64,000 nucleotides of DNA from Myxococcales bacterium (lineage in GTDB: Bacteria > Myxococcota_A > Bradymonadia > UBA7976 > UBA1532). Below the pieces are notes generated by a model. It saw nothing but the letters and a program-made list of their open reading frames with translations, was not told where the DNA came from and made no database searches. Positions 1 to 9,151 of the stretch are shown here, in pieces. Both the position numbers and the translations under genes were made by a program. The stretch is taken from contig JACKDP010000001.1 of NCBI GenBank assembly GCA_020633435.1, forward strand, positions 124,001-188,000, in the 5' to 3' direction. The number at the start of each line of letters is the position of its first letter. Within the stretch, counting starts at the first letter, position 1.

Positions 1-433
1 GGTCGAAGTACACGTAATCAGGCGACTTGTGGATGCGCAGCCACTTGATGGGCTCGTCCTTCGCGAAGCTCTCCCGCACGGGCAGGAGGTTCACGCTGTC
101 GGTGCGCACCTGCTTGTGGCAGTTCATGCAGGTCTGCGTCGGCGGGACGCGGGCAGCGGTGCTCCCCTCGACCCCCGTGTGGCAGTACCGGCAGTCCAGC
201 CCCAGGTCGCCCGCGTGCAGCTTGTGGCTGTACGCGACCGGCTGCACGGGTCGGTAGCCGACATCCGTGTAGCGCGGCGAGAAGTAGTACCAGACACCGC
301 CGATGATCAGCGCGGTGACGATGGGGCCGATGATGCCGAAGAAGACGGGCGGAACCTTGTTGTGCCACGCGGGAAAGACGAAGGGCTCGTCCTTCCCTGC
401 CTCCTCCGGAATCCGGTGCTCCTCGGTGCTCAT
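1..433 (-). CDS. actA: Alternative complex III cytochrome subunit ActA, 5' part
   Basis: Haem-binding membrane subunit of the quinol:electron-acceptor oxidoreductase called alternative complex III; ActA normally carries five c-type haems on the outer face of the membrane. Only the first 144 residues are present; the gene continues off the left edge. Visible: a short cytoplasmic tail, one membrane segment at residues 30-51, then two CxxCH motifs, CRYCH (81-85) and CMNCH (102-106), with the family context around YSHKLHAGDLGLDCRYCH. The ATG start is preceded by an AGGGG ribosome site. In known operons actA is followed by actB-F, which would lie outside the window. The family assignment rests on recalled similarity of the haem region; other multihaem c3-type cytochromes remain possible. 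Confidence 0.8.
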   Translation of the reverse strand, partial: MSTEEHRIPEEAGKDEPFVFPAWHNKVPPVFFGIIGPIVTALIIGGVWYYFSPRYTDVGYRPVQPVAYSHKLHAGDLGLDCRYCHTGVEGSTAARVPPTQTCMNCHKQVRTDSVNLLPVRESFAKDEPIKWLRIHKSPDYVYFD

Positions 434-697
434 TCAACACCCCTTGTCGCCGTCCGGACGCCTTCCACGGCGCCGACGTCGAGTCCGGTCCGAAAGCCTT
501 AGCGCGCCCGGGCAGCGGCCGCGCGGCGCGGACCCCGATCCGTCGCCAACGCCGCCCCTCCTGGGCAAGTCCCGTTCCACCGACGGGCGGCGCTATCTAG
601 CACTCCAAACCCGCGAAGTCCATCACAAAACGGGCGGGGGGGCCTGCGGCAAAGGATCGCAGTGCGGCAGTTTGCCGCGCCTTCCCGGGGCAGGAAG

Positions 698-2062
698 TCA
701 GGGCAGATCGTCGTGCTCGATCCCCCACGCCTTGAGCTTTCGCTGCAATGTCCGGCGGTTGATTTCGAGGATGCGCGCGACGTGGGTCACGTTCTTGTGG
801 TGGGCGAGCAGCCCGAGGATGTGGCGACGCTCGAGCGCCTCCAGGCTGATTTCTTCGACGGCGCCCTCGGTGAGCCCCTCGGGTGGCGTCGTCACGGGGG
901 CCGCGGCGGCGGCCGTCTGCACGAACGGGTTGGCCGCGAGCATGCGGCGGACGAGCTCGGCGGTCACCTGCCCCCCCTCCGCGAAGAGGGCCACGCGCCG
1001 CGCCAGGTTCACCACCTCGCGCACGTTGCCGGGCCACTCGTGCGCCAGCAGCAGGGCCTCCGCCTCGGGCGAGACCGCCAGCGCCTGGCTGGCCACGCGC
1101 CCCAGCCAGTGCTGCACGATGGGCAGGATGTCCTCGCGTCGGTGGCGCAGCGGCGGCAGCTCCAGCGGCAGCACCTGCAGCCGGTAGAAGAGGTCCTCGC
1201 GGAACCGCCCCTCCAGCACCTCGCGCCGCAGATCCCGGTGGGTGGCGGCCACCAGCCGGCCCCGGAAGGTCTGCTCGCGGGTGTCCCCCACCGCCCGGAA
1301 CGTCCGCGTCTCCAGCACGCGCAGCAGCTTCGCCTGGTGGGCCAGCGGCAGCTCCCCCACCTCGTCGAGGAAGAGCGTGCCGTTGCCCACCTCCGCGAAC
1401 AGCCCGGGCTTGCCCCGGTCCGCCCCCGTGAAGGCCCCCCGGACGTGGCCGAACAGCTCGCTCTCCACCAGCTCGCCGGGCAGGCAGGCCATGTTCACCG
1501 CCAGGAACGGCGCGTCCGTCCGGCGGGATCCGTGGTGCAGCGTGCGCGCCGCCACCTCTTTGCCCGTGCCCGTCTCGCCCGTCAGCAGCACGGGCTCGTC
1601 GGCGTCGGCCAGCCGCGCCAGCAGCTCCCGCAGGCCCGCCGTGGCCGGGCTCTTGCCCACCAGCGCCAGCGCCGGCGAGGCCGGGGCCGCGGCCTGCTCC
1701 AGGATGGGCGCCAGGTCGGCCGCGTCGACGGGCTTGGTGAGGAACGTGTAGGCCCCGAGCCGCATGGCCTCCACCGCGTCGGGCACGCTGCCATGGCCCG
1801 TCAGCACCACCACGGGCACCGTCCGGGCGGGCGTCCGCCGCAGCACCTCCAGGCCCCCGACGTCGGGCATCCGCAGGTCGAGCACGGCCACATGGGGCGC
1901 CGGCCCGGCCCGCCCGCCCAGGGCCAGGACGGCCTCGGCCCCGCCGTCCAGCACCGAGACCTCGAAGCCCCGGCGCCGCAGCGCCTTGGCCATGGCCGTG
2001 CCGAACGCCTGGTCATCATCCACCAGCAAGACGCGCAGCGGCTCCGCCGACGTGCTGTTCAT
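698..2062 (-). CDS. NtrC-family sigma-54 response regulator
   Basis: Transcription activator that uses ATP to open sigma-54 promoters after phosphorylation. Domains in order: receiver (residues 9-125) with acidic pocket D15-D17, phospho-acceptor D62, T88 and K110; AAA+ sigma-54 interaction domain with Walker A GETGTGK (162-168), the sigma-54 contact loop GAFTGA (209-214) and Walker B ending FLDE (231-234); and a Fis-type helix-turn-helix at the C-terminus. All key residues are intact, so it should be phosphorylatable and sigma-54 dependent. Its ATG overlaps the stop of the upstream activator gene by ATGA, so the two are probably co-translated. No cognate histidine kinase lies next to it, so its signal is unknown. 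The 264 bp between it and actA hold no other gene. Confidence 0.92.
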   Translation of the reverse strand: MNSTSAEPLRVLLVDDDQAFGTAMAKALRRRGFEVSVLDGGAEAVLALGGRAGPAPHVAVLDLRMPDVGGLEVLRRTPARTVPVVVLTGHGSVPDAVEAMRLGAYTFLTKPVDAADLAPILEQAAAPASPALALVGKSPATAGLRELLARLADADEPVLLTGETGTGKEVAARTLHHGSRRTDAPFLAVNMACLPGELVESELFGHVRGAFTGADRGKPGLFAEVGNGTLFLDEVGELPLAHQAKLLRVLETRTFRAVGDTREQTFRGRLVAATHRDLRREVLEGRFREDLFYRLQVLPLELPPLRHRREDILPIVQHWLGRVASQALAVSPEAEALLLAHEWPGNVREVVNLARRVALFAEGGQVTAELVRRMLAANPFVQTAAAAAPVTTPPEGLTEGAVEEISLEALERRHILGLLAHHKNVTHVARILEINRRTLQRKLKAWGIEHDDLP

Positions 2063-3606
2063 GGGCTCCCCGTCTGGCTCGCGGCCTCGCCGCGGTCGAT
2101 GCCGAGCTTCTTCATGCGGCTCTGCAGCGTGCTGGGCTTGAGGCCCAGGATCGCCGCCGCCCCGTCCGGGCCATACAGCCGGCCTCCCGTGCGGCGCAAG
2201 ACCGCCTCGATGTGCCGGCGGGTGACCGCCTCCAGCGTCTCGGGGGCCTCCCCGGCCACCGGCGCGGGCAGGGCGCGCTCGCCCCCCTGCTCCACGTCCT
2301 CCGGCCGCAGCGCCCCCGATCCGCGCAGGATGGTGGCCCGCTCCAGGGCGTTGCGGAGCTGGCGGATGTTCCCCGGCCAGGCCCGCCGCCGCAGGACGGC
2401 CAGCGTGGCCTCCGGCAGCGACCAGGGCCCCCGGCCCGCCCGCTGCGCGATGTCCGCCAGGATCTGCCGCGCCAGCGTGGGCACGTCCCCCAGCCGGTCC
2501 CGCAACGGCACGATCTGCAAAGGAAAAACCTCGAGCCGGTAGAACAGGTCCTCGCGGAACCGCCCGGCCCGGACGGCGGCCTCCAGATCGACGTGGGTGG
2601 CGGCCAGGATGCGGACGTCCACCTTCACGGTCTGGTCGGAGCCCACCGGCTCGAAGGTGCCCGACTGCAGCACCCGCAGCAGCTTCGCCTGGGCCTCCAG
2701 GGGCAGATCGCCGATCTCGTCGAGCAGCAGCGTGCCGCCGTTGGCCGTCAGGAAGCGCCCCGGCCGGGCCTGGCCCGCCCCCGTGAACGCCCCCTTCACA
2801 TGGCCGAAGAGCTCGCTCTCGATGAGGGCCTGCGGGATGGCGGCGCAGTTCAGCTTCACGAACGGCCGGCCCCGGCGGTGGCTCCACCCGTGGATGGCCT
2901 GGGCCAGCAGCTCCTTGCCGGTGCCCGTCTCGCCCCGGATGAGCACCGGCACGTCCGTCGGGGCGACCTGGCGCGCCTGTCGGCACAGCCGCACCATCGC
3001 CGGCGCCTCCGAGGCCTCCAGCAGCGCGCCGGGATCGTCCACCCACCCGGCCTCCCGGGCGAGCAGGCGGTTGTGCTCCTCCAGGCGGCCGCGCCAGTCG
3101 TCCAGCAGCCGCGTCTGGCGCGCGTACAGGATGGCGAGCCCGACGATCTGCCCGTAGACCCCCGCCAGCGCGACGGCCTGGTTCGGGTAGGGCCCGCACT
3201 CCGTCCGGTCCAGCGTGATCACGCCCAGATCCCGCTCACCCGCGAACAGCGGCACCACCATGCAGGCGTGGCCCTGGGGCAGGTCCAGCAGGCCGTCGTA
3301 CGGATCGCCCTCGGCCGAGGCGTGGTCGTGCTCCAGCAGCGCGACGGGCCGCCGCGTCTCCAGGGCCCGCCGGATGGTGGGGTAGGCGTCGAGCTGCAGC
3401 CGGTGGCGGCGGACGGCGGGGCTGGCCAGGGCGCCCCGCGCCGCGCGGACGCTCAGGGCCTCGCCCTCCAGCTCCAGCACTGCGGCCAGGTCGTACGGCA
3501 GGATCTCCCCGAGGGCCGCGAGCGCGCGATCCAGCAGGTCGTCCAGGGCCTGCGGGCGCGCCGCCAGCTCCGTGAGCGCCTGGATCTCGCGGGTGTAGTC
3601 CAGCAT
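2059..3606 (-). CDS. GAF-domain sigma-54 activator (NorR/FhlA-like)
   Basis: Sigma-54 enhancer-binding protein of 515 residues with an N-terminal sensory GAF domain (about residues 1-170) in place of a receiver. The AAA+ domain has Walker A GETGTGKE near residue 225 and an intact GAFTGA loop near residue 272. The C-terminal helix-turn-helix contains LGLKPSTLQSRMKKLGI, the type seen in FhlA, NorR and related activators. The GAF ligand cannot be told from sequence. It is the first gene of a coupled pair; its last bases overlap the start of the NtrC-type regulator. Two ACCG-N6-CGGT dyads sit directly upstream of its ATG, which suggests autoregulation or another operator-bound control. A gas, redox or metabolite sensor role is plausible but unproven. 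Confidence 0.9.
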   Translation of the reverse strand: MLDYTREIQALTELAARPQALDDLLDRALAALGEILPYDLAAVLELEGEALSVRAARGALASPAVRRHRLQLDAYPTIRRALETRRPVALLEHDHASAEGDPYDGLLDLPQGHACMVVPLFAGERDLGVITLDRTECGPYPNQAVALAGVYGQIVGLAILYARQTRLLDDWRGRLEEHNRLLAREAGWVDDPGALLEASEAPAMVRLCRQARQVAPTDVPVLIRGETGTGKELLAQAIHGWSHRRGRPFVKLNCAAIPQALIESELFGHVKGAFTGAGQARPGRFLTANGGTLLLDEIGDLPLEAQAKLLRVLQSGTFEPVGSDQTVKVDVRILAATHVDLEAAVRAGRFREDLFYRLEVFPLQIVPLRDRLGDVPTLARQILADIAQRAGRGPWSLPEATLAVLRRRAWPGNIRQLRNALERATILRGSGALRPEDVEQGGERALPAPVAGEAPETLEAVTRRHIEAVLRRTGGRLYGPDGAAAILGLKPSTLQSRMKKLGIDRGEAASQTGSP

Positions 3607-3618
3607 GGGCGGCTCCGG

Positions 3619-3686
3619 GCACCGAAATCTCGGTGCAAGAGATACCGGAAAGCCGGTGCGAGGTGCACCCCCACCGACACTCGGGT
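3619..3686 (-). promoter_or_regulatory. Tandem ACCG-N6-CGGT dyads upstream of activator operon
   Basis: The short gap upstream of the GAF sigma-54 activator contains two perfect dyads of the form ACCG-N6-CGGT, at 3621-3634 and 3644-3657. The first extends to GCACCGA-aatc-TCGGTGC (3619-3636). A third, imperfect copy (ACCG-N6-GGGT) lies at 3673-3686, inside or at the end of the next gene. Centre spacing of the perfect copies is 23 bp, about two helical turns. This arrangement is typical of a dimeric regulator site, perhaps for the activator itself. The first dyad starts 13 nt upstream of the ATG, so it could also fold as an mRNA hairpin. I found no convincing -24/-12 promoter here. Confidence 0.45.
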
Positions 3687-3688
3687 GC

Positions 3689-6600
3689 TCAGCCCCGCAG
3701 CCGCGCCGCCACCCGGCCGATGAGCTCGGCCTCGTGGGTGTCGGTGACCTCCTCCAGCCAGCGGTTCACCTCGCCGAAGAGGACCATGGCCAGCAGCGCG
3801 TCCCAGACGGGATCCCGGGTGGCCACCGCCCGCTGCACGAGGGGGTGGGTCAGGTCGACGACGACGCCGTCCGCCCCGCAGCGCACCGGCTGGCGGCCAT
3901 CGAGCGGGGCGGCGCGCACCCGGTCGAGCTCGAGCGTCGCCAGGCTGTCAGCGAGCCAGCCGCGGACGCGGTCCACCAGCAGGAGATCGGGCGGGACGGC
4001 CGGGGCGACCGGCGGCGGGGGCGGCGGGGCCTGCCAGGTGGGGATGGCGCCCACCAGCGCCTCCAGCGAGGCGAGCGCGTCCGGGGCGATGAGCACCAGC
4101 ACCTCCTCGCCGACGGCGCGGGCGTCCGCGGTGGCCAGCCGCAGGCGCCGCTCCGCCTGCAAAGCCTGAAGTTCCGCCAGGTTACGCGGCTCGCCCCCCA
4201 CCGTGTCCACCAGCGGCAGGGCCGCCAGCGCGGGGAACTCGCGGGCGAGCTGCAGGACCAGCCGGCGGCCCACCGCGAGGGCGCCCCCGGTCAAGCCGGG
4301 CCACGCGTCCACGAGCGCCGCGACGATGGCCGGCATGGCCACGGCGGCCACCTGGCCCGGCAGGCCCACGGCATCCACCAGGCCCGCGGGCCGGTCCCGC
4401 TCGAAGCGCAGGGGCTCGGCCGGCGCCTCCACGCCGCCGATCAGCGGCAGGGCCACCTCCACCGTCGCCACCGGCCGCAGGTCCCGGCAGATGGTGAGCG
4501 TGCCCGGCGCGCGCGGCGCCCCCAGGCCCACCTCGGCCCGCCACCCCGGCCCCGCCACCTCGACGACGGCCAGGGCGGCGCCCGGCGCGGGCCCGAGCCG
4601 CCGACGCGGCTCGATGAGGGCGATGGCCCGCGCCTGCCGGGCCTCGATCTCCAGGACGGCGGCGTCGCGCCACGCCCCGGGGAAGAGGGCCTCCAGCAGC
4701 GACCAGACGGCGGGCTCGGGGATCAGGGCGTCGGCCGGCGTGTCGGGCGTGGGCCGCAGCCGGTAGGGGAGCCCCGCGGAGGCCCGCGCCAGCAGGGCCC
4801 GCAGGCTCAGGCGCTCGCCGCCCACCGTCTGCACGAGCGGCACGTCGGCCAGCGCCGGCGCCCCCGCCAGCAGCCGCGCCAGCGCGGGCTGGCCGGCCTC
4901 CCCGTCGAGGGGCCACCGGTTGCCGAAGAGCGCCCGCACGAGCGCGTCGCCCCGGCCATGGCGCGGCCCCACCTCCGCGAGCTGCAGCTTCGCCGCCGAG
5001 AACCCGACGGGCGCCACCACCCGCTTCAGCGACATCCCGGCGTCCTGGAAGAGGCAGCGCAGGGCGTCGCGGTACAGCGCCTCCCCGGCCTCCTCGCCCA
5101 GGGCCTTGCTGGCCGTCGCGTGCAGGTCGAGCCAGAGCAGCGTCGGGAAGGCGCAGCGGACGAGCGCCCAGGCCAGCGAGCGCAGCAGCGAGCTGTCGGG
5201 CGCCACCCGCGTCGCCTCGGCGATCAGGGCGGGCACCGCCTCGGCCACCACGGCCCGCAGGCGATCCAGCTTCGGCCCCTCGGCGGGCGCCGCCCACTGC
5301 TCGTCGGGATCCACGTCGGCGGCGTCCACCACCGCGACGAGGCCGGGCAGCCCGAGGCGCAGGGGCACCACGCCCAGCCGCCGGCCGCGCAGGTGCACCA
5401 CCAGCCGATCCCCGGCGGCGCCGGCCAGCCCCAGCCGCCCGCTCAGGTCGCGGCCCTCCACCGGCACCTGCACCAGCACGTCGGTCAACGCCACGGGGCT
5501 CAGCGGCCGGGCCATGAACGCGGCCTCGCGCCGCACCCGGTCCACCACCTCCACCAGCTCCGGCAGCGTGATGCCCAGCATGCGCCTCAGCGCGTCGCGC
5601 TCGCGCGCGTCCACCTGCAGCACCAGGCCCTCGCCCAGGTCCTCCGCGCCGACGGGGGGGCGGCTGTCGCGGTCGCAGAGCCACAGGGGCATCCCCTCGG
5701 CCCGGGCCCGCGACAGGGCCAGCAGGCTCGTCGTGGCGCGCCCAAGCACCTGAAACCCCTTGACTTCCGCCAGCTTGCGGACGAGGTCGTCCCGCTCCAG
5801 GTTGGCCGGCCGGCGCGCCTTGCCCCGGGCCAGCCGCTCCAGGGCGAAGAGGACGTGGATCCAGCCCTCGGCCCGCGCCTCGGGCATCATGCGCCCGGCC
5901 ATCGTCGCCGCCAGGGCCTCGAGCGCGGCCGGGATGGCCGCCTCCACCTGGGCCACGACGCGCTCGCGGTCGTCCACGCCGAGCTTCGGCCCCCCCGACG
6001 TCATCGCGACCTGCAGGGCCTCGTCGGCGATGGCCGCCTCCACCGCCGCGGACAGCCGCCGCTCCACCCGGCCCACCTCGCGGCCGGCGGCGATGATCCG
6101 GATGACCGACAGCTCGTCCGTCGGGAACGGCGACCGCAGCCCCAGCTCCCCGCCGGGCACGGGCAGCACCGCCACCACGCTGGCCGGGGCGACCCGCGCC
6201 TCGGCCGCCGGCAGCCGGGCCCACAGCCGATCGAGGGCGTGCGTCCGGTTCCACGCCGTCGACGAGATGACGGCGCCCTCGCCCAGCAGGCAGCGCAGGT
6301 GCGCGATGAGGGCGGTGTGGGTGCGCAGCAGCAGCCCCCGGTAGCCCTCGGGCCGCGCCTCGGGCCGCGACGCGTACAGGACGGGGTCGTCCGGCGTCGC
6401 CAGCCGCAGCCGACCCAGCCCCACCGGCTCCCCGTCGACGGTCTCGATGATCGGCACCGCCGCCAGCGACGGGAAGCGCACCATCAGCCGCGCCAGCGGC
6501 GGCGCGCCGCCCGCCGTCTCGAGGAAGGGCGCCCCGAGCACGGCCTCGGCCACCGCCACCGCCTCGGGATCCTGCACCAGCGGCAACGGCGCGCCGGCCT

Positions 6601-9151
6601 TCAGGGCCCCGGCGACGGCCGTGACGCTGCCCCCCCACCCCGCCCGCAGGATGGCCAGGTAGGCCGCCTCGGCCTCGGCCGCTGGCTGGGCGGCGTGCAG
6701 CGCCTCCCAGGCCTCGCGGTGCGTGGGCGTCGGGGCGATGAGCTCGAAGAGCGTGCGCACGAGCCGCTGGCGCGCCGCCCCCGGATCCGCGTCCCCGGCC
6801 AGCAGGCGCGGCAGCGCCGAGAGGATGGCCCCCAGGAGGGCCGCGGTGGGGGGCGTGGTCACGCGCTGGCAGGCGAAATCCGTTTGAAAGTCGGGATGTT
6901 CCAGGGCCGCCACCAGGCCCGGCAGCGGGCCGTGCAGCGTGACGACCTCCACCGGGCGGCCGCCCACCCAGAGCTGGACGCCCAGCGGCCAGGCGTCCCC
7001 GCGCCGCCGCTGCGGCGCCATCCGCAGGCCGACGCGGCCCCGGAAGCCCTGGTGATCCACGGCCTCGTCGCGCAGGTGGGTGGCGTCGTCGAAGTCGAGC
7101 GACGGGCGGGCCACCGGCCGGGCGAAGAACGCGGCGCGGGCCTCGGCCTCGGCGTAGGCCCCCTCCCCCGACGTCAGCGCGCCGGCGCCGAAGACGGCCT
7201 CGACCAGGCCGCGATCCTCGGGCTCGAGCGCCAGCAGCGGCGGGACGATGGCGAGGGGCGGGCGGCCCGGGCGGACGTACCGCAGCGGCGCCCCCTCCGC
7301 GCGCCAGCGCGCCAGGTCGGCGAACGCGACGGGCTCGCCGCCGGACGTCCGGAACAGCGCGACGTGGGCGAGCGGGTCCGCCCCGTCCGGCTGGCCCAGC
7401 GCCGCGAGCCAGGCGCGCGGGGCCGCGCCCTCGGGCGCCTGGCCGGCGAGGCAGCGGCGCAGGCGCTCGACGGGATCCCCCAGCCGGGCCTCGGCCAGCC
7501 AGATCCGGGCCACCGTCGCCCCCGCCGGCTCGGCCCGCAGGCGCGTCGCCACCAGGGCCACCAGCGCCGGCACCGCCGCCGCGGCCGCCGCGATGGCCGC
7601 CTCGAAGGCGGCGTCCTGCTCCAGATCGTCGAAGAGCTCGGTGGGCGTGAACGCGCCGTGGACGAGCACCTCCAGGCCGCCCAGGGCCGCCGGCACGCGG
7701 CGCTCGCCCAGCAGGCGCCCGTCGAGGGCGAAGAAGACGGCGGCCTCCCCGCTGAGGGTGGGCCGCAGCCCTACCTCGCCGGTGAGGCCCTCCCCCTCGA
7801 TGGCCACCCGCCCCAGCCAGCCCTCCCCCGGCAGGCGGACGTCCACGAAGCGCCGGCTGTAGCGGCGCCGGTTCTCGGCCGCCGTGAGCATGCGGTCGAG
7901 GGCCGCCGTGCGATCCTCCACCGCGTCGCCGAACCACGCCTTCAGCCGGTCGACGTCCCCGGCCCGGGGCGCCTCGACGCCCGCCTCGGCCAGCAGCAGC
8001 ACCTCCGTCCACGGCGCCTCGACGGCCAGCTCCAGGGCCGCGAACCGCTCCGTGAAGGGCACCGTGACGTACGCCGGCCGCGCCCCCAAAGCCGACGTCG
8101 GCAGCGCCTCGCCGGCCAGCCGCGGCCAGAACGGCACCGCGCGCAGCCGGGCGGCGAGGTCCTCCCCCAGCGTCTCGGCCCAGCGCGTCGGCGGCGGCGC
8201 GTGCAGCAGCTCGCGCACCAGGGCCGCCTCCGCGGCCTCGGGGCGGTCGGCGAGCAGGCTCATGAGCGACGTCAGCCGCGCCCGCTCCACCCCCTGCATC
8301 AGCGCCGCCCAGGCCTCGTCTTGCACCACGTCCGCCTGGGAGACGTCGGTGCGCAGCGCGCGCGAGCCCGCCACGGCCCGGAAGCCCGGCGCCGTCGGCA
8401 GCGCCACGTCGCGGATGGTCACCCCCGCCGCCACCAGCGACACGGTGCCCGGGGCGTCGTCCAGGCCGTGCCCCCCGGCGACGAACACGCCGTCGTCCTC
8501 GACCTCGACCCACGAGACCAGCTCGCCGCGCAGGCGCGCCAGCCCCCCGTCCAGCCGGTCACCGTTCAGCGTCAGGGGCACCGGGCAGTACGCGCAGCGG
8601 GCGGCCAGCAGCGTCCGCTCCGGCAGGCTGCCGCTCAGCACCCGGACGAAGCGCACCAGGTTGCCCAGCCGCAGGCGGTCCCGGACGTGGACGCGGGTGT
8701 CGGCGCGGGCCGGCGTGAGGGGCCCGAAGGCGTCGTCGGCGCCGGGCCGCGCCTCCAGCACCGCCTCGCCGCTCTCCACCCGCACATGGCGCGGATCGAG
8801 CGCGAGGGCCGAGTTCACCCCCAGGGCCAGGTGCCGCCGGGCCGCCAGCACGCCGCCCTCCCCCCGACCAAAGAGCGCCCCGTACAGCTCGTCGAAGTCC
8901 TCGATCGTAAACGGGTTTCCGTCGAAGGACAGCCACATGTCGTCGGTGTCGATGGCGAACGTCAGCGCCGTGGCCCCCCGCAGGACGGCCGCCCGGACGA
9001 GCTGCAGCAGGTACTCCAGCGGATCCGCGAGCTGGAACTGCCGCATCTTCTCGCGGGCCTTGTCGCGGTCGAGGGTGAAGGCCCCCTCCGACTCGACGGT
9101 GCCCTCGGCCACCAGGTCGGCGAGCAGGCTGTCGATGCCCCGGGTGCTCAT
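3689..9151 (-). CDS. Giant modular protein paired with Hsp90-like ATPase
   Basis: An unrecognised cytoplasmic protein of 1,820 residues with no signal peptide or membrane segment. The N-terminus (about residues 28-130) has the layout of a GHKL ATPase but without its catalytic signature: an LLQLVRAAVLRGA helix where ELxxNxxDAG belongs, SFDGNPF in place of the DxGxG box, and HLALGVNSAL in place of GxxGIGF. I read it as a degenerate nucleotide-binding fold. The rest contains about five diverged tandem modules, starting near residues 400, 650, 948, 1188 and 1483. Each has an LLEALFG-like helix, a beta-rich part, a G-L-V-A-V-V-D-like turn and a helical PALVA segment, and modules are separated by a T-x-GGE-P linker motif (near 604, 907, 1442 and 1650). 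Its start overlaps the stop of the ATPase gene by ATGA, so the two are co-translated. The architecture recalls sacsin-like Hsp90 repeat proteins, but the function is unknown. Confidence 0.75.
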   Translation of the reverse strand: MSTRGIDSLLADLVAEGTVESEGAFTLDRDKAREKMRQFQLADPLEYLLQLVRAAVLRGATALTFAIDTDDMWLSFDGNPFTIEDFDELYGALFGRGEGGVLAARRHLALGVNSALALDPRHVRVESGEAVLEARPGADDAFGPLTPARADTRVHVRDRLRLGNLVRFVRVLSGSLPERTLLAARCAYCPVPLTLNGDRLDGGLARLRGELVSWVEVEDDGVFVAGGHGLDDAPGTVSLVAAGVTIRDVALPTAPGFRAVAGSRALRTDVSQADVVQDEAWAALMQGVERARLTSLMSLLADRPEAAEAALVRELLHAPPPTRWAETLGEDLAARLRAVPFWPRLAGEALPTSALGARPAYVTVPFTERFAALELAVEAPWTEVLLLAEAGVEAPRAGDVDRLKAWFGDAVEDRTAALDRMLTAAENRRRYSRRFVDVRLPGEGWLGRVAIEGEGLTGEVGLRPTLSGEAAVFFALDGRLLGERRVPAALGGLEVLVHGAFTPTELFDDLEQDAAFEAAIAAAAAAVPALVALVATRLRAEPAGATVARIWLAEARLGDPVERLRRCLAGQAPEGAAPRAWLAALGQPDGADPLAHVALFRTSGGEPVAFADLARWRAEGAPLRYVRPGRPPLAIVPPLLALEPEDRGLVEAVFGAGALTSGEGAYAEAEARAAFFARPVARPSLDFDDATHLRDEAVDHQGFRGRVGLRMAPQRRRGDAWPLGVQLWVGGRPVEVVTLHGPLPGLVAALEHPDFQTDFACQRVTTPPTAALLGAILSALPRLLAGDADPGAARQRLVRTLFELIAPTPTHREAWEALHAAQPAAEAEAAYLAILRAGWGGSVTAVAGALKAGAPLPLVQDPEAVAVAEAVLGAPFLETAGGAPPLARLMVRFPSLAAVPIIETVDGEPVGLGRLRLATPDDPVLYASRPEARPEGYRGLLLRTHTALIAHLRCLLGEGAVISSTAWNRTHALDRLWARLPAAEARVAPASVVAVLPVPGGELGLRSPFPTDELSVIRIIAAGREVGRVERRLSAAVEAAIADEALQVAMTSGGPKLGVDDRERVVAQVEAAIPAALEALAATMAGRMMPEARAEGWIHVLFALERLARGKARRPANLERDDLVRKLAEVKGFQVLGRATTSLLALSRARAEGMPLWLCDRDSRPPVGAEDLGEGLVLQVDARERDALRRMLGITLPELVEVVDRVRREAAFMARPLSPVALTDVLVQVPVEGRDLSGRLGLAGAAGDRLVVHLRGRRLGVVPLRLGLPGLVAVVDAADVDPDEQWAAPAEGPKLDRLRAVVAEAVPALIAEATRVAPDSSLLRSLAWALVRCAFPTLLWLDLHATASKALGEEAGEALYRDALRCLFQDAGMSLKRVVAPVGFSAAKLQLAEVGPRHGRGDALVRALFGNRWPLDGEAGQPALARLLAGAPALADVPLVQTVGGERLSLRALLARASAGLPYRLRPTPDTPADALIPEPAVWSLLEALFPGAWRDAAVLEIEARQARAIALIEPRRRLGPAPGAALAVVEVAGPGWRAEVGLGAPRAPGTLTICRDLRPVATVEVALPLIGGVEAPAEPLRFERDRPAGLVDAVGLPGQVAAVAMPAIVAALVDAWPGLTGGALAVGRRLVLQLAREFPALAALPLVDTVGGEPRNLAELQALQAERRLRLATADARAVGEEVLVLIAPDALASLEALVGAIPTWQAPPPPPPVAPAVPPDLLLVDRVRGWLADSLATLELDRVRAAPLDGRQPVRCGADGVVVDLTHPLVQRAVATRDPVWDALLAMVLFGEVNRWLEEVTDTHEAELIGRVAARLRG

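Noticed and set aside
18..440. Other open frames over the actA start
   Set aside because: Only the minus frame starting at 433 carries the two CxxCH motifs and the membrane helix.
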